In this document: one piece after another, positions 18,224-26,033 of the stretch
Layout: each line of letters begins with the position of its first letter
Numbering within the stretch: the stretch's first letter is position 1
NCBI GenBank assembly: GCA_002313925.1
Contig: DCAZ01000038.1
Span: 18,673-78,401, forward strand
DNA length: 59,729 nt
Source: Gemmatimonadales bacterium UBA1120
GTDB taxonomy: Bacteria > Gemmatimonadota > Gemmatimonadetes > Longimicrobiales > Gaopeijiaceae
Direction of reading: 5' to 3'
Program-made: the position numbers and the translations under genes
The notes under the pieces: generated by a model
What the model was told of the DNA's origin: nothing
Databases searched by the model: none
Seen by the model: the letters and a program-made list of their open reading frames with translations, nothing else

Positions 18224-18994
18224 TTATACTGAAATCGGAGGTCCGTCAGGACCCAAGTGCCGGCCTCCGTCCACGGTTAGGATTTCTCCGGTCACAAAGT
18301 CCGCGTCTGCAAAGAATAGGACTGCTTGCGATACATCGTCTGGTGATCCCGAGCATTTCAAAGGTGTGGCTTCGGCTATGGCTGCCCATCGCTTATCAGA
18401 CCAATCGTTAGGTTGCAGTAGGGCTCCGGGGGCGATTGCATTAACCCGAACTTCGGGGGCGAGTACTCGTGCCTGAATGCGTGTGAGATGAGCTAGGCCA
18501 GCCTTTGAGACCGCATGTGCCGGGAACTCGGACCATGGTTGGAATGCCGAAAGGTCCACGATGTTGACTACGGAACCGTGACTTTCCCTTAACAGATCTG
18601 CTGCTGCGCGAACAAGGAGGTGAGGTGCGCGACAATTGAGAGCCATCACAGAATCCCATTCATCCACACCTAATTCTAATAGAGAGCTACTTTCGAAGCT
18701 CGCGGCTGAATTAACTAGTAGATCCAGTCTGCCAAACACTTGCCGCACGGATTCCACCACTATATCTGGCGCGTTTGGCTCTCTGAGATCTGCTTGAACG
18801 AGTTCGCATCGGCGCCCAAGGCTAGAGATGATCTTCTGTACCTCAACCGCCTGATCCACAGAGGAGTGGTGTGCGACAACGAGATCATAACCTGCTTCGG
18901 CGAGCGCAATGCTAATTGCTCGACCGATACGGATTGCACCTCCAGTTACTAGCGCGATTTTATTGGAGTTCAGATTGTTCATTGAGACACTCAT
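18224..18994 (-). CDS. PTR1/FolM-like short-chain dehydrogenase with Tyr-to-His active site
   Basis: A 256-residue SDR. The cofactor motif TGGAIRIG (17-24), with the Arg preferred by NADPH enzymes, and the spacing of the active site point to the pteridine reductase (PTR1/FolM) group: Asp147, then 13 residues on, then K164. PTR1 uses Asp-Tyr-Lys; here the Tyr position is His160 (PAHAVSK). PTR1/FolM members reduce dihydropterins and dihydrofolate. With ThyX and a pterin operon nearby, an alternative dihydrofolate or dihydrobiopterin reductase role is plausible, but the His makes it uncertain. Convergent with trxB; divergent from the next SDR. Confidence 0.75.
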   Translation of the reverse strand: MSVSMNNLNSNKIALVTGGAIRIGRAISIALAEAGYDLVVAHHSSVDQAVEVQKIISSLGRRCELVQADLREPNAPDIVVESVRQVFGRLDLLVNSAASFESSSLLELGVDEWDSVMALNCRAPHLLVRAAADLLRESHGSVVNIVDLSAFQPWSEFPAHAVSKAGLAHLTRIQARVLAPEVRVNAIAPGALLQPNDWSDKRWAAIAEATPLKCSGSPDDVSQAVLFFADADFVTGEILTVDGGRHLGPDGPPISV

Positions 18995-19053
18995 AATAGC
19001 TATAGGACCGCTCTTGCTAGTCCTGTCACTGATCTTGAAATGGGAGGAGTCCT

Positions 19054-19764
19054 ATGCCTGACCTTAACGGCAAGGTCGCAATCGTTACGGGAAGCTCTAA
19101 GGGTATCGGCTGTGCGATTGCCAAACACCTGGCTAGGGCGGGTGCATCTGTTGTCGTCAACTCGCGGTCAGTTAACGAAGCACAGGTGGTATCCGATCAG
19201 ATTGGGAATGGGGCGATCGCGATTCCTGCGGATGTAGGAGATCCATCAGCGTGCCAGGAGCTTATCAACGAGACAATAAAGCAGTTTGGCCGCCTTGATA
19301 TACTGGTCAATAACGCCGGTCTGGGTATCATCAAGCCAATATCTGAGATGACGATCGAAGAATGGCAAATTCAGATCGACGTAAACCTCGGCGGAGTGTT
19401 CTACTGCTCGAAGGCCGCGCTGCCTCACCTTATTACAACTGGAGACGGATTCATCATCAACATTGCATCACTTGCTAGTAGAAATCCGTTTTCTGGAGGC
19501 ACAGCGTACAACGCGAGTAAGTTTGGTGTACTTGGCTTGACAGAGGCCATGATGCTTGACGTACGGTATGATGATGTTCGCGTATCAATTGTGATGCCTG
19601 GTAGTGTGAACACAGAGTTCCGCCATCGTGAACAGAGCCCTATACGTACCTGGAAACTTGAGCCTGAAGACTGTGCAACCGCGGTTACGCAACTCTTGTC
19701 CTATCCTCGGGAAGCGCACGTAAGTCGTATAGAGATGCGCCCGAGCCAACCTAAGAAGGGGTGA
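19054..19764 (+). CDS. Short-chain dehydrogenase/reductase, 3-ketoacyl-ACP-reductase-like
   Basis: A 236-residue classical SDR with TGSSKGIG (12-19), NNAG, the catalytic Ser in INIASLASR and YNASK. The start ATG 19054 is supported by GGGAGGAG at 19042-19049. Similar enzymes reduce 3-ketoacyl thioesters or small ketones with NAD(P)H; the substrate is unknown. It lacks the usual DGG near the C-terminus, ending instead with a short strand SRIEMRPSQP. It lies 116 bases before fumC. Confidence 0.82.
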   Translation: MPDLNGKVAIVTGSSKGIGCAIAKHLARAGASVVVNSRSVNEAQVVSDQIGNGAIAIPADVGDPSACQELINETIKQFGRLDILVNNAGLGIIKPISEMTIEEWQIQIDVNLGGVFYCSKAALPHLITTGDGFIINIASLASRNPFSGGTAYNASKFGVLGLTEAMMLDVRYDDVRVSIVMPGSVNTEFRHREQSPIRTWKLEPEDCATAVTQLLSYPREAHVSRIEMRPSQPKKG

Positions 19765-19880
19765 TAGGAGTCTTGGGGTTCTCCCCTTCGACACCAGCCT
19801 CCTTTAGATTTCTGGAGGCTCCACAGTGATAGCCGAGGCGTACTCGTCATAGTGAATCAATAATAGGAGGCCGCTCTCCC

Positions 19881-21269
19881 ATGCCTGACGGATACCGCAT
19901 TGAAAAGGACTCTCTCGGCGAGATGAAGATTCCCGAGAACGCTCTCTACGGTGCCCAAACTCAAAGAGCTGTCGAAAACTTTCCAATTAGTGGTCAGCTT
20001 TTCGGCCGACGCTTCATTGAAGCCCTGGGTCTCATCAAGAAGTCAGCTGCCGAAGTTAATGCTGAGCTCGGAGTCTTAGATGAGAAGATCGCCGAGGCGG
20101 TGGCGAAGGCAGCAACCGAAGTTGCAGAGGGCAAGTGGGATGACCAGTTCATCGTTGATATCTACCAAACTGGTTCTGGCACCTCTACAAACATGAATAT
20201 GAATGAGGTCGTGGCTTACCGAGCATCCGAGCTTCACGGAGAGAAGGTACATCCCAATGACCACGTGAACTTCGGCCAATCTTCGAACGATGTAATTCCA
20301 ACGGCAATCCATATGTCCGCCAGGGTATCAATTGAAGAGGAACTCCTGCCGGCGCTTGGACATCTAAGTACAGCGCTCACCGAAAAAGCAAACATATTCG
20401 ATGAAATCATAAAATCAGGCCGTACCCATTTGATGGACGCGACGCCGGTAAGGCTTGGCCAAGAGTTCAGCGGATATGCAACTCAGGTCACCAAGGGCAT
20501 TGATAGGGTCCGATCTGCTTCGGCAGAACTAGAAGAGCTCGCACTGGGTGGCACTGCGACTGGAACAGGCATCAATACTCATCCTGATTTTGCGGAAAAG
20601 GTGATTGCCCAGATCGCAGAGACTACGGGGATTGCATTTCGCGAAGCTGAGGATCATTTCGAAGCACAGGGTTCGAAGGATGCGGCCGTCAGTGTATCTG
20701 GTGCGCTTAATACCGTTGCCACCAGCCTTATGAAGATAGCCGATGACATTCGTTGGCTTGGATCAGGACCGACATCTGGCATCCAAGAGTTGCGGTTGCC
20801 TGCAATACAGCCTGGTTCTTCGATCATGCCCGGTAAGGTTAATCCTGTAATGTCCGAGGCGATGATGATGGTGTGTGCCAGAGTGATGGGGAATCACACC
20901 ACCATCACGATTGCCGGGAGTCGAGGCAACTTCGAGTTAAATGTGATGATGCCTGTACTAGCCCAGTCTCTCCTCGAATCTATTGTACTGATAGCAAATA
21001 TTTCGCGCACGTTTACCGATCGTTGTTTGGTTGGGATCGAGGCGAATCCCGAGCGGGCGCAGGAGTTACTCGAAAAAAATCCTGCGATTGCGACAGCGCT
21101 CAATCCTTATATCGGATATGACCAAGCGGCACTGGTCGCAAAGGATGCAACAGATCGTGGATTGAGTGTCAGAGAAATAGTACTCTCTAAAGGGTTGCTC
21201 TCTGAGGATAAAGTGAACGAGGCCTTAGATGTCCGGGGTATGACAGAGCCAGGCTTGCCGAAAGAGTAA
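19881..21269 (+). CDS. fumC: Class II fumarate hydratase
   Basis: A 462-residue iron-independent fumarase that interconverts fumarate and malate in the TCA cycle. The superfamily signature GSSIMPGKVNP is intact, with SGRTHLMDATPVRLGQE and TGSGTSTNMNMNEV also present, and the length is that of FumC homotetramers. AGGAGG lies ten bases before the ATG. With the NAD-type isocitrate dehydrogenase at 56.5 kb this is the second TCA enzyme of the window. Confidence 0.96.
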   Translation: MPDGYRIEKDSLGEMKIPENALYGAQTQRAVENFPISGQLFGRRFIEALGLIKKSAAEVNAELGVLDEKIAEAVAKAATEVAEGKWDDQFIVDIYQTGSGTSTNMNMNEVVAYRASELHGEKVHPNDHVNFGQSSNDVIPTAIHMSARVSIEEELLPALGHLSTALTEKANIFDEIIKSGRTHLMDATPVRLGQEFSGYATQVTKGIDRVRSASAELEELALGGTATGTGINTHPDFAEKVIAQIAETTGIAFREAEDHFEAQGSKDAAVSVSGALNTVATSLMKIADDIRWLGSGPTSGIQELRLPAIQPGSSIMPGKVNPVMSEAMMMVCARVMGNHTTITIAGSRGNFELNVMMPVLAQSLLESIVLIANISRTFTDRCLVGIEANPERAQELLEKNPAIATALNPYIGYDQAALVAKDATDRGLSVREIVLSKGLLSEDKVNEALDVRGMTEPGLPKE

Positions 21270-21285
21270 GCGCCAGAATAGGTAG

Positions 21286-21303
21286 CTCGAAGTTTCGAGT
21301 TTT
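21286..21303 (+). terminator. Short candidate intrinsic terminator after fumC
   Basis: CTCGA (21286-21290) pairs with TCGAG (21295-21299) around AGTT, followed by TTTT. The stem is only five pairs and the T run four, so it is weak, but its place 17 bases after the fumC stop is right. Confidence 0.3.
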
Positions 21304-21378
21304 GCCCAAGAGCTTCTTCTATCAAGGCCCTAGACAACGGGCTGAGGAGGTGATCGATATATTGCTGAGCTTGAAAGA

Positions 21379-22248
21379 ATGGTGAGGAGAGTCGATGACG
21401 AGTTAGGTGCTCACGTATCCGCAAGCGGCGGTGTGCAATTTGCGCCTGAACGGGCTGCAGCGATCGACGCGAACAATATACAACTGTTCACGAAACAGCC
21501 GAGTCGATGGGCGGAACCGAAGATCGAGCAGGAATCAGCAGAGACTTTTATGGCTGCCCGAGAGGAGTATGGAATTCGAATCGCGGGAGCCCACGACTCA
21601 TATCTCATAAACCTCTCAACCGCTGACAAACGTCTATGGCGTATGTCTCAACGTTGTTTCCAGGGCGAACTCGAGAGGTGTTGTCTATTGGGCCTAGATT
21701 TCATGGTAACCCATCCTGGCAACGCGACGGACGGTAATGAAGTCGCAGGCCTAGAACGCAATGCACGTGGGGTGGCAGAGTCACTTCAAGCAGTCCAGGG
21801 CGGGACGCAGGTCCTGCTTGAGCTAACCGCCGGGTCAGGTACAAGTGTGGGAGCTACGTTCGAGAACTTACAGTCCATTATTGAGCAGATTCCGGAGGAC
21901 CATCAACATAGACTTGGCATTTGTTTTGATACCTGCCACGCGTATTCAGCTGGATATGATCTCCTAAACGACTACGACAGTGTGTGGATGCGATTTGATG
22001 AGGTGATCGGCCTTGAGCGGCTCGGCCTTATTCATATGAATGACTCGAAGCACCCGTTCGATTCACGCAAAGATCGACACGAGAACATCGGACAAGGAAC
22101 GCTTGGCTCTGAGCCTTTTCAGCGGATTATGCTCGACGAACGCTTAGGGCACGTACCGAAGATTCTTGAAACGCCAAAAGGTGACGAGGGCAATACAGCG
22201 GATATTGCAAATCTAGATTTATTGCGGAGTTTCCGAACATCGGCCTAG
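21379..22248 (+). CDS. nfo: Endonuclease IV
   Basis: A 289-residue AP endonuclease of the Nfo family (TIM barrel, three zinc ions), which cuts DNA at abasic sites in base-excision repair. Seen: GAHVSASGG at the N-terminus, Zn ligands in AGAHDSYLIN and THPGN, LLELTAG, GICFDTCHAYSAGYD, and the signature HMNDSKHPFDSRKDRHENIGQG. Length is normal. It is plausible partner of the AlkA-type glycosylase at 45.9 kb, which generates abasic sites, though they are far apart. Confidence 0.95.
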   Translation: MVRRVDDELGAHVSASGGVQFAPERAAAIDANNIQLFTKQPSRWAEPKIEQESAETFMAAREEYGIRIAGAHDSYLINLSTADKRLWRMSQRCFQGELERCCLLGLDFMVTHPGNATDGNEVAGLERNARGVAESLQAVQGGTQVLLELTAGSGTSVGATFENLQSIIEQIPEDHQHRLGICFDTCHAYSAGYDLLNDYDSVWMRFDEVIGLERLGLIHMNDSKHPFDSRKDRHENIGQGTLGSEPFQRIMLDERLGHVPKILETPKGDEGNTADIANLDLLRSFRTSA

Positions 22249-22325
22249 CGTACTGCCTTTCTCTGCTCTTGTGTTCTCATAAGTAGTCCTGGTTTTAGCG
22301 GCTGGTCCCGAACTCCAGGCCAATC

Positions 22326-22331
22326 TATATT
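22326..22331 (+). promoter_or_regulatory. Candidate -10 box for the structured RNA
   Basis: TATATT lies 6-8 bases upstream of the first strongly paired bases of the RNA described next, as expected for a -10 element. No convincing -35 is seen at 17 bases. Confidence 0.3.
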
Positions 22332-22333
22332 TT

Positions 22334-22500
22334 CCCGTGCGCATCGGGGGGATCTTTTATTGAGCCAACGCACCGAAGCCGGGACTGACTCTCGAGTCGG
22401 ACGCTAGGCCCCGGAGGAGGGGAAAGCGAATTGCTTGAGGAGGTCACCATAGATTTATCCCGGGCTTCAATAACTCCCCCTCCGTTGTGCATGAGAGGGC
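22334..22500 (+). ncRNA. Candidate structured RNA, 6S-like long interrupted hairpin
   Basis: The 343-base gap 22249-22591 lacks a gene but folds as one long rod. Closing stem: 22334-22351 pairs with 22478-22495 (about 16 pairs, wobbles included, two mismatches); after a 5x4 internal loop, 22357-22366 pairs with 22463-22473 with one bulge. The middle opens into a large loop with a terminal hairpin (CCGGG 22379-22383 / CCCGG 22410-22414, inner CTGACT / AGTCGG around CTCG) and a small hairpin AAGC/GCTT (22424-22436) on its 3' side. A ~165-base rod with a central bubble and a 3'-side mini hairpin is the shape of 6S RNA, the RNA polymerase regulator. Identity is inferred from shape alone; ends are approximate. 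Confidence 0.45.
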
Positions 22501-22540
22501 CGGCGCCTACGCACGCTATGTGCAAGACGTCGGCCCTCTC
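22493..22540 (+). terminator. 10-bp perfect hairpin, terminator or alternative fold of the RNA
   Basis: GAGAGGGCCG (22493-22502) pairs perfectly with CGGCCCTCTC (22531-22540); the 28-base loop holds GCAC/GTGC. It is followed by GTTCTATAAG, a poor T-tract. Its 5' arm overlaps the outer 3' arm of the rod-like RNA, so the two folds may compete. It ends 51 bases before the pterin operon. Confidence 0.5.
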
Positions 22541-22591
22541 GTTCTATAAGAATTGGGGTATGCCGGTCATGCACCTTAACTAGCGAAGACT

Positions 22592-23026
22592 ATGGCTTTA
22601 GTCCGAATTACTAGAAAGGCTCACTTTAGTGCAGCGCATCGACTTTGCAGACCTGAGTGGTCTGAAGAGCGCAATGCCGAAGTTTTTGGGGATTGTTCGA
22701 ATCCCAACTGGCACGGTCACAACTACGAATTAGTTGTGACCGTCGAAGGGGCGATCGATCCAGAGACAGGATTCGTTATGAATCTGAGGGAGCTCAAGGA
22801 TATCCTAGAAGACAGGGTGGTCTCTGACATGGATCATCGGAATCTCAATACGGATGTACCATGGTTGTCCCAGGTGAATCCGACAACTGAAAACCTGGCA
22901 GTCTCTATCTGGAGCCGGATTAGTGACTCACTCCCGTCAGGAGCTAATTTAGTCAGCATCATAGTGAACGAGACGCCCCGGAATTCAGTCGAGTATAGGG
23001 GCCCCCAAGAGGATGGCCGATCATGA
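22592..23026 (+). CDS. 6-pyruvoyl-tetrahydropterin synthase (BH4-pathway type)
   Basis: A 144-residue zinc enzyme converting dihydroneopterin triphosphate to 6-pyruvoyl-tetrahydropterin. Zn ligands are His16 (SAAHRL) and His41/His43 (HGHNY); the catalytic Cys35 sits in FGDCSNPNWHGHNY, Asp81-His82 in DMDHRNL, and Glu127 in VNETPR. The sequence follows animal PTPS closely as I recall it (FGKCNNPNGHGHNY, LDHKNLD, TTENVAVYIW), more than QueD of queuosine synthesis. First of three overlapping genes with folE and an SDR, which is the three-step route to tetrahydrobiopterin. Its stop overlaps the folE start by four bases. Confidence 0.88.
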   Translation: MALVRITRKAHFSAAHRLCRPEWSEERNAEVFGDCSNPNWHGHNYELVVTVEGAIDPETGFVMNLRELKDILEDRVVSDMDHRNLNTDVPWLSQVNPTTENLAVSIWSRISDSLPSGANLVSIIVNETPRNSVEYRGPQEDGRS

Positions 23027-23634
23027 GCGATATTGCCATTGAGCCTGCGAAGGTTTCTGATCTGTCAGCTGCTTCGTTTGAGGATTTAGTCGCAGAGATT
23101 ATCCTGCGACTTGGCGATAATCCTGATCGTGAAGGAATGCGTAAGACTCCCAAACGGGTTGCCAAGTCACTGGCGTTTCTAACTGAGGGTTATCGCAAGA
23201 GTCCTCAAGAGGTGGTCGGGGACGCGCTTTACGAGCAAAGCCATCAAAACATGGTACTCGTCAAAGACATTGAGGTTTACTCATTGTGCGAGCACCATCT
23301 CCTTCCGTTCTTTGGCAAGGCTCACATCGCCTACATACCTGACGGACATATACTGGGGCTATCAAAGCTTGCTCGTTTGGTAGAGGTCTATGCCAGGCGT
23401 TTTCAGGTTCAGGAAAGGATGACTGAGCAGATTGCGCAGGCGGTGTGGGAGACTACCAAACCGCAGGGGGTTGCCGTCGTTGTCGAGGCATATCACCTGT
23501 GTATGATGATGCGCGGAGTGCAGAAACAGAACTCGAAAACTATCACCTCAGCAATGAGGGGTGCCTTTCTTGAGGACCACCGCACTCGAGACGAGTTTTT
23601 GAGGCTGACAACCAGCGCTCACGAACCGCTCTGA
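23023..23634 (+). CDS. folE: GTP cyclohydrolase I
   Basis: A 203-residue enzyme that opens GTP to dihydroneopterin triphosphate, the first step of folate and biopterin synthesis. Zn ligands Cys89 and His92 (SLCEHHLLPF) and Cys160 (YHLCMMMRG) are in place, as are GKAHIAYIPD and LSKLARLVEVYARRFQVQER. ATG overlaps the PTPS stop (ATGA), and its own stop overlaps the SDR start (TGATG), so the three genes are translationally coupled. Coupling to a PTPS rather than to folate genes points to BH4. Confidence 0.95.
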   Translation: MSDIAIEPAKVSDLSAASFEDLVAEIILRLGDNPDREGMRKTPKRVAKSLAFLTEGYRKSPQEVVGDALYEQSHQNMVLVKDIEVYSLCEHHLLPFFGKAHIAYIPDGHILGLSKLARLVEVYARRFQVQERMTEQIAQAVWETTKPQGVAVVVEAYHLCMMMRGVQKQNSKTITSAMRGAFLEDHRTRDEFLRLTTSAHEPL

Positions 23635-24353
23635 TGTCGGCCGGCCGGGTCCTTGCAAGCCGCACTGTGCTTATCACTGGTGCAAGCCGGGGGATAGGCC
23701 ACGCTATCGCTACAAGGCTGGCTGAGGAAGGAGCGATAGTGTGGGGTATGGGTCGTGTCGAAGCGGCATTAACTGAACTCGCCTCCGAAACAGGCGGTAA
23801 CTCACTTGTAGCAGATCTTTTGGACGATGCATCAGTTTGGAGTGCTCTCGAGAGACTTACCGATGAGATTGGAGGGGCACCTGATATCGTTGTGAACTCA
23901 GCCGGCGTTTTCGGGCTCTCATCTTGCGCTACGGAGTCGGTGCTCGCGTTTGATAAAAGCTTTAGTGTAAATCTCCGAGGCACCTTTCTGGTTGTGCGAA
24001 ATTTGCTTCCGGGAATGCTGGATCGAGGGATGGGCTTGATTGTCAATATTGGTTCCATATCAGGCCGGAAAGCTTTCCAAGGCAACGCTGCATATTCTGC
24101 CTCTAAATTCGGACTCAGAGGTTTCCATGAGGTTTTACTCGAGGAGATTCGCGGAACCGGCGTACGCGCTACACTTGTTGAGCCATCTGCAACCGACACT
24201 GCTTTATGGGATGAAATGGATCCGGACAATGACCCTGCCTTGCCCAACCGGAGTCAAATGATGCAACCCCGGGATGTCGCTGAAGCAGTGGCTTTCGTAG
24301 CGACTCGGCCCAACTCGGTGGGTATACCCCTTATCCAGATTGAACAGGCGTGA
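23634..24353 (+). CDS. Short-chain dehydrogenase, candidate sepiapterin-reductase-like
   Basis: A 239-residue SDR with TGASRGIG (15-22), NSAG, catalytic Ser in VNIGSISGR and YSASK near residue 152. Sequence alone gives only the classical SDR fold. Its overlap with folE and the PTPS upstream suggests it carries out the last, NADPH-dependent reduction of 6-pyruvoyl-tetrahydropterin to tetrahydrobiopterin. The protein ends IPLIQIEQA, without the DGG motif of FabG enzymes, as in sepiapterin-reductase-like SDRs. Role inferred from context. Confidence 0.8.
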   Translation: MSAGRVLASRTVLITGASRGIGHAIATRLAEEGAIVWGMGRVEAALTELASETGGNSLVADLLDDASVWSALERLTDEIGGAPDIVVNSAGVFGLSSCATESVLAFDKSFSVNLRGTFLVVRNLLPGMLDRGMGLIVNIGSISGRKAFQGNAAYSASKFGLRGFHEVLLEEIRGTGVRATLVEPSATDTALWDEMDPDNDPALPNRSQMMQPRDVAEAVAFVATRPNSVGIPLIQIEQA

Positions 24354-24432
24354 GTGGGCGGGTTTCTATTCTTGTCTTCTGGTGCTCCTATAAGGCCCCT
24401 TATTTCTAAGATTATTTTCCGGCTAGGTCATT

Positions 24433-25062
24433 GTGCACGTACTCGTTGCAGACAGGCTCACCTGCTCTAGGTGTGGGCCAGATTTCGGTCTAATCCTTAG
24501 GGCTGACCAAACACGCGACCGGCGGGTTACTGAAGGTGTGCTGGGGTGTCCCAACTGCAGGGACCAGTATCCGATTATTGGTGGATTCGGAGATCTGAGA
24601 GCTCCTCCTCGTCCTGAACTCCCAAAGGGATGGGCCGGAGATCCCGTGATAAAGGCCTCGGAGGAAAGTGAGTATCTGCTGCCGCTATTGGGTATTATTC
24701 AGGGCCCTGCAACCGTACTACTCATTGGTGGCCCCGCTGCACTTGGTGGAGGCCTCGCGGCTTTGCGAGAAGATATCCAAGTAGTCGGGGCGGATGCGGA
24801 TTTGGCAAGATGGCCTGCTGACCCAGCATGGAGTCGGATCGTTTCTCACCCAGGAATACCATTTTTTTCTCGGACGCTTAGAGGGGTGGTGATTGATGGC
24901 AGACTTGACCGGCATTGGTTTGAAGAGGCGGCGAGAGCAATCGCGCCAATGTCCAGAGTTGTTGTGGTGAATGCAGCTACAACCGCGCATGAATGGCTTC
25001 AAGTTGCTGGGTTATCGATCATGGCTGATGAATCGGGAAGGGTTGTAGCCACAAGTAGTTGA
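24433..25062 (+). CDS. Trm112-like zinc domain fused to a degenerate methyltransferase-like domain
   Basis: A 209-residue protein, GTG start. Residues 1-55 carry four cysteines in two pairs (Cys11-x-x-Cys14 and Cys39-x-x-Cys42) followed by YPIIGGFGDLR, the pattern of Trm112-type zinc domains, which partner or precede SAM methyltransferases. Residues 85-200 resemble a Rossmann methyltransferase (TVLLIGGPAALGGGLA, then VVGADAD), but the usual E/DxGxGxG glycine motif is altered, so catalysis is doubtful. No neighbouring methyltransferase is seen. Function unknown. Confidence 0.65.
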   Translation: MHVLVADRLTCSRCGPDFGLILRADQTRDRRVTEGVLGCPNCRDQYPIIGGFGDLRAPPRPELPKGWAGDPVIKASEESEYLLPLLGIIQGPATVLLIGGPAALGGGLAALREDIQVVGADADLARWPADPAWSRIVSHPGIPFFSRTLRGVVIDGRLDRHWFEEAARAIAPMSRVVVVNAATTAHEWLQVAGLSIMADESGRVVATSS

Positions 25063-25150
25063 GACATCAAGAAGTTGCGTTTCTCTGAGGAATGATCCTA
25101 CCTTCTCAGTACCCTAAGCCTCATACCCCGACCGTGTAGCCTGCTCACAG

Positions 25151-25606
25151 ATGGCGTTCTGGAACAAGCTTTTCGGCGGCGGCAATCCGCAGCGCGTCGA
25201 CTACTACAACGAAGGCCTTGAACTCCTCGCGGATAAGAACTTCCACGAGGCGCTCACCTCTTTCCGTCTCGCTCTAAAGCAATCTGGGGGTGACACGGTT
25301 ATCCTTCAGCAGATTGCGATCTGCTACACTCGGATCGGAATGATGGAGGAAGCAGCGAAAACCTATCGACATGTTCTCCACAGGGATGCTTCCGCCGCAG
25401 GGGCACACTACGGTTTAGCCTTCATTCTTCTGAAGAGTGGTGACCCTGAAGGTGCCATCCAGCACTTTGAGTTCTTTCTTGCCTGTGCGCCGGACGACTC
25501 AGAAGCAGGTAGCCATGTTGCTCACGCGCGCGCCACCCTTGCAGGTCTTCTAGGCGATCCGAGTGATTCTCTCCCCGCGCCCCCTCCTCCAGATGAACTT
25601 TTCTGA
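25151..25606 (+). CDS. TPR-repeat protein
   Basis: A 151-residue soluble protein with three tetratricopeptide repeats between residues ~18 and 125 (YNEGLELLADKNFHEALTSF, LQQIAICYTRIGMMEEAAKTY, AHYGLAFILLKSGDPEGAIQHF) and a proline-rich acidic tail (PAPPPPDELF). TPR proteins act as protein-protein adaptors; the partner is not evident. It overlaps the OsmC gene by 14 bases, so the two are probably cotranscribed. Confidence 0.8.
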   Translation: MAFWNKLFGGGNPQRVDYYNEGLELLADKNFHEALTSFRLALKQSGGDTVILQQIAICYTRIGMMEEAAKTYRHVLHRDASAAGAHYGLAFILLKSGDPEGAIQHFEFFLACAPDDSEAGSHVAHARATLAGLLGDPSDSLPAPPPPDELF

Positions 25607-26012
25607 TACTCGGAGCATCGGGCTCCGTTGGTCCGGTGATGCACTTGTTTTCATGGGGGGCACAGGCGATGGCCCTGAGATTGCCATAGACGGGGATAGT
25701 TCCCAAGGACCCTCACCCATGGAACTCCTTCTCCTCTCTCTTACAGGATGTATGGCAATCGACCTGAGAATGATCTTAGAGAAATCAAGGGTTCCCGTTG
25801 AATCACTCGAGATTGATGCTACGGGGGAGCGAGCGAGCGAGGCGCCAAAGAAATACGAATTAATTCGGCTTGTTTGTCGGATTACTGGCCCTGGCGAAGA
25901 ACACGAAAGCCAAGTGCAGCGTGCCCTTGATCTGTCACGGGACAAGTACTGCAGCGTGCTGCATTCTCTGAACCCAGAGATTAGTATGGATATTAGGGTT
26001 GAGCGAACTTAG
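25593..26012 (+). CDS. OsmC/Ohr-family peroxidase-like protein
   Basis: A 139-residue protein from ATG 25593 (an earlier start at 25563 would lie deeper in the TPR gene). It has the two family cysteines: Cys53 in SLTGCMAIDL and Cys120 in DKYCSVLHSLN, with the PSPMELLLLSL helix before the first. OsmC/YhfA proteins reduce organic hydroperoxides or bind small ligands. The 14-base overlap with the TPR gene suggests coupling, and the acyl-CoA synthetase begins 21 bases on. Confidence 0.85.
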   Translation: MNFSDTRSIGLRWSGDALVFMGGTGDGPEIAIDGDSSQGPSPMELLLLSLTGCMAIDLRMILEKSRVPVESLEIDATGERASEAPKKYELIRLVCRITGPGEEHESQVQRALDLSRDKYCSVLHSLNPEISMDIRVERT

Positions 26013-26033
26013 AGACGGACGAGAGGAATATAT

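Noticed and set aside
22371..22400. Resemblance to a glycine riboswitch (CACCGAAG ... CTCTC ... GGAC)
   Set aside because: Core spacing and the GGCAAA part are missing, and the flanking gene is not glycine-related; the long rod explains the bases better.
23543..24247. 234-codon minus-strand ORF
   Set aside because: Shadow of the SDR and folE end; Ser/Arg/Pro-rich text without a domain.
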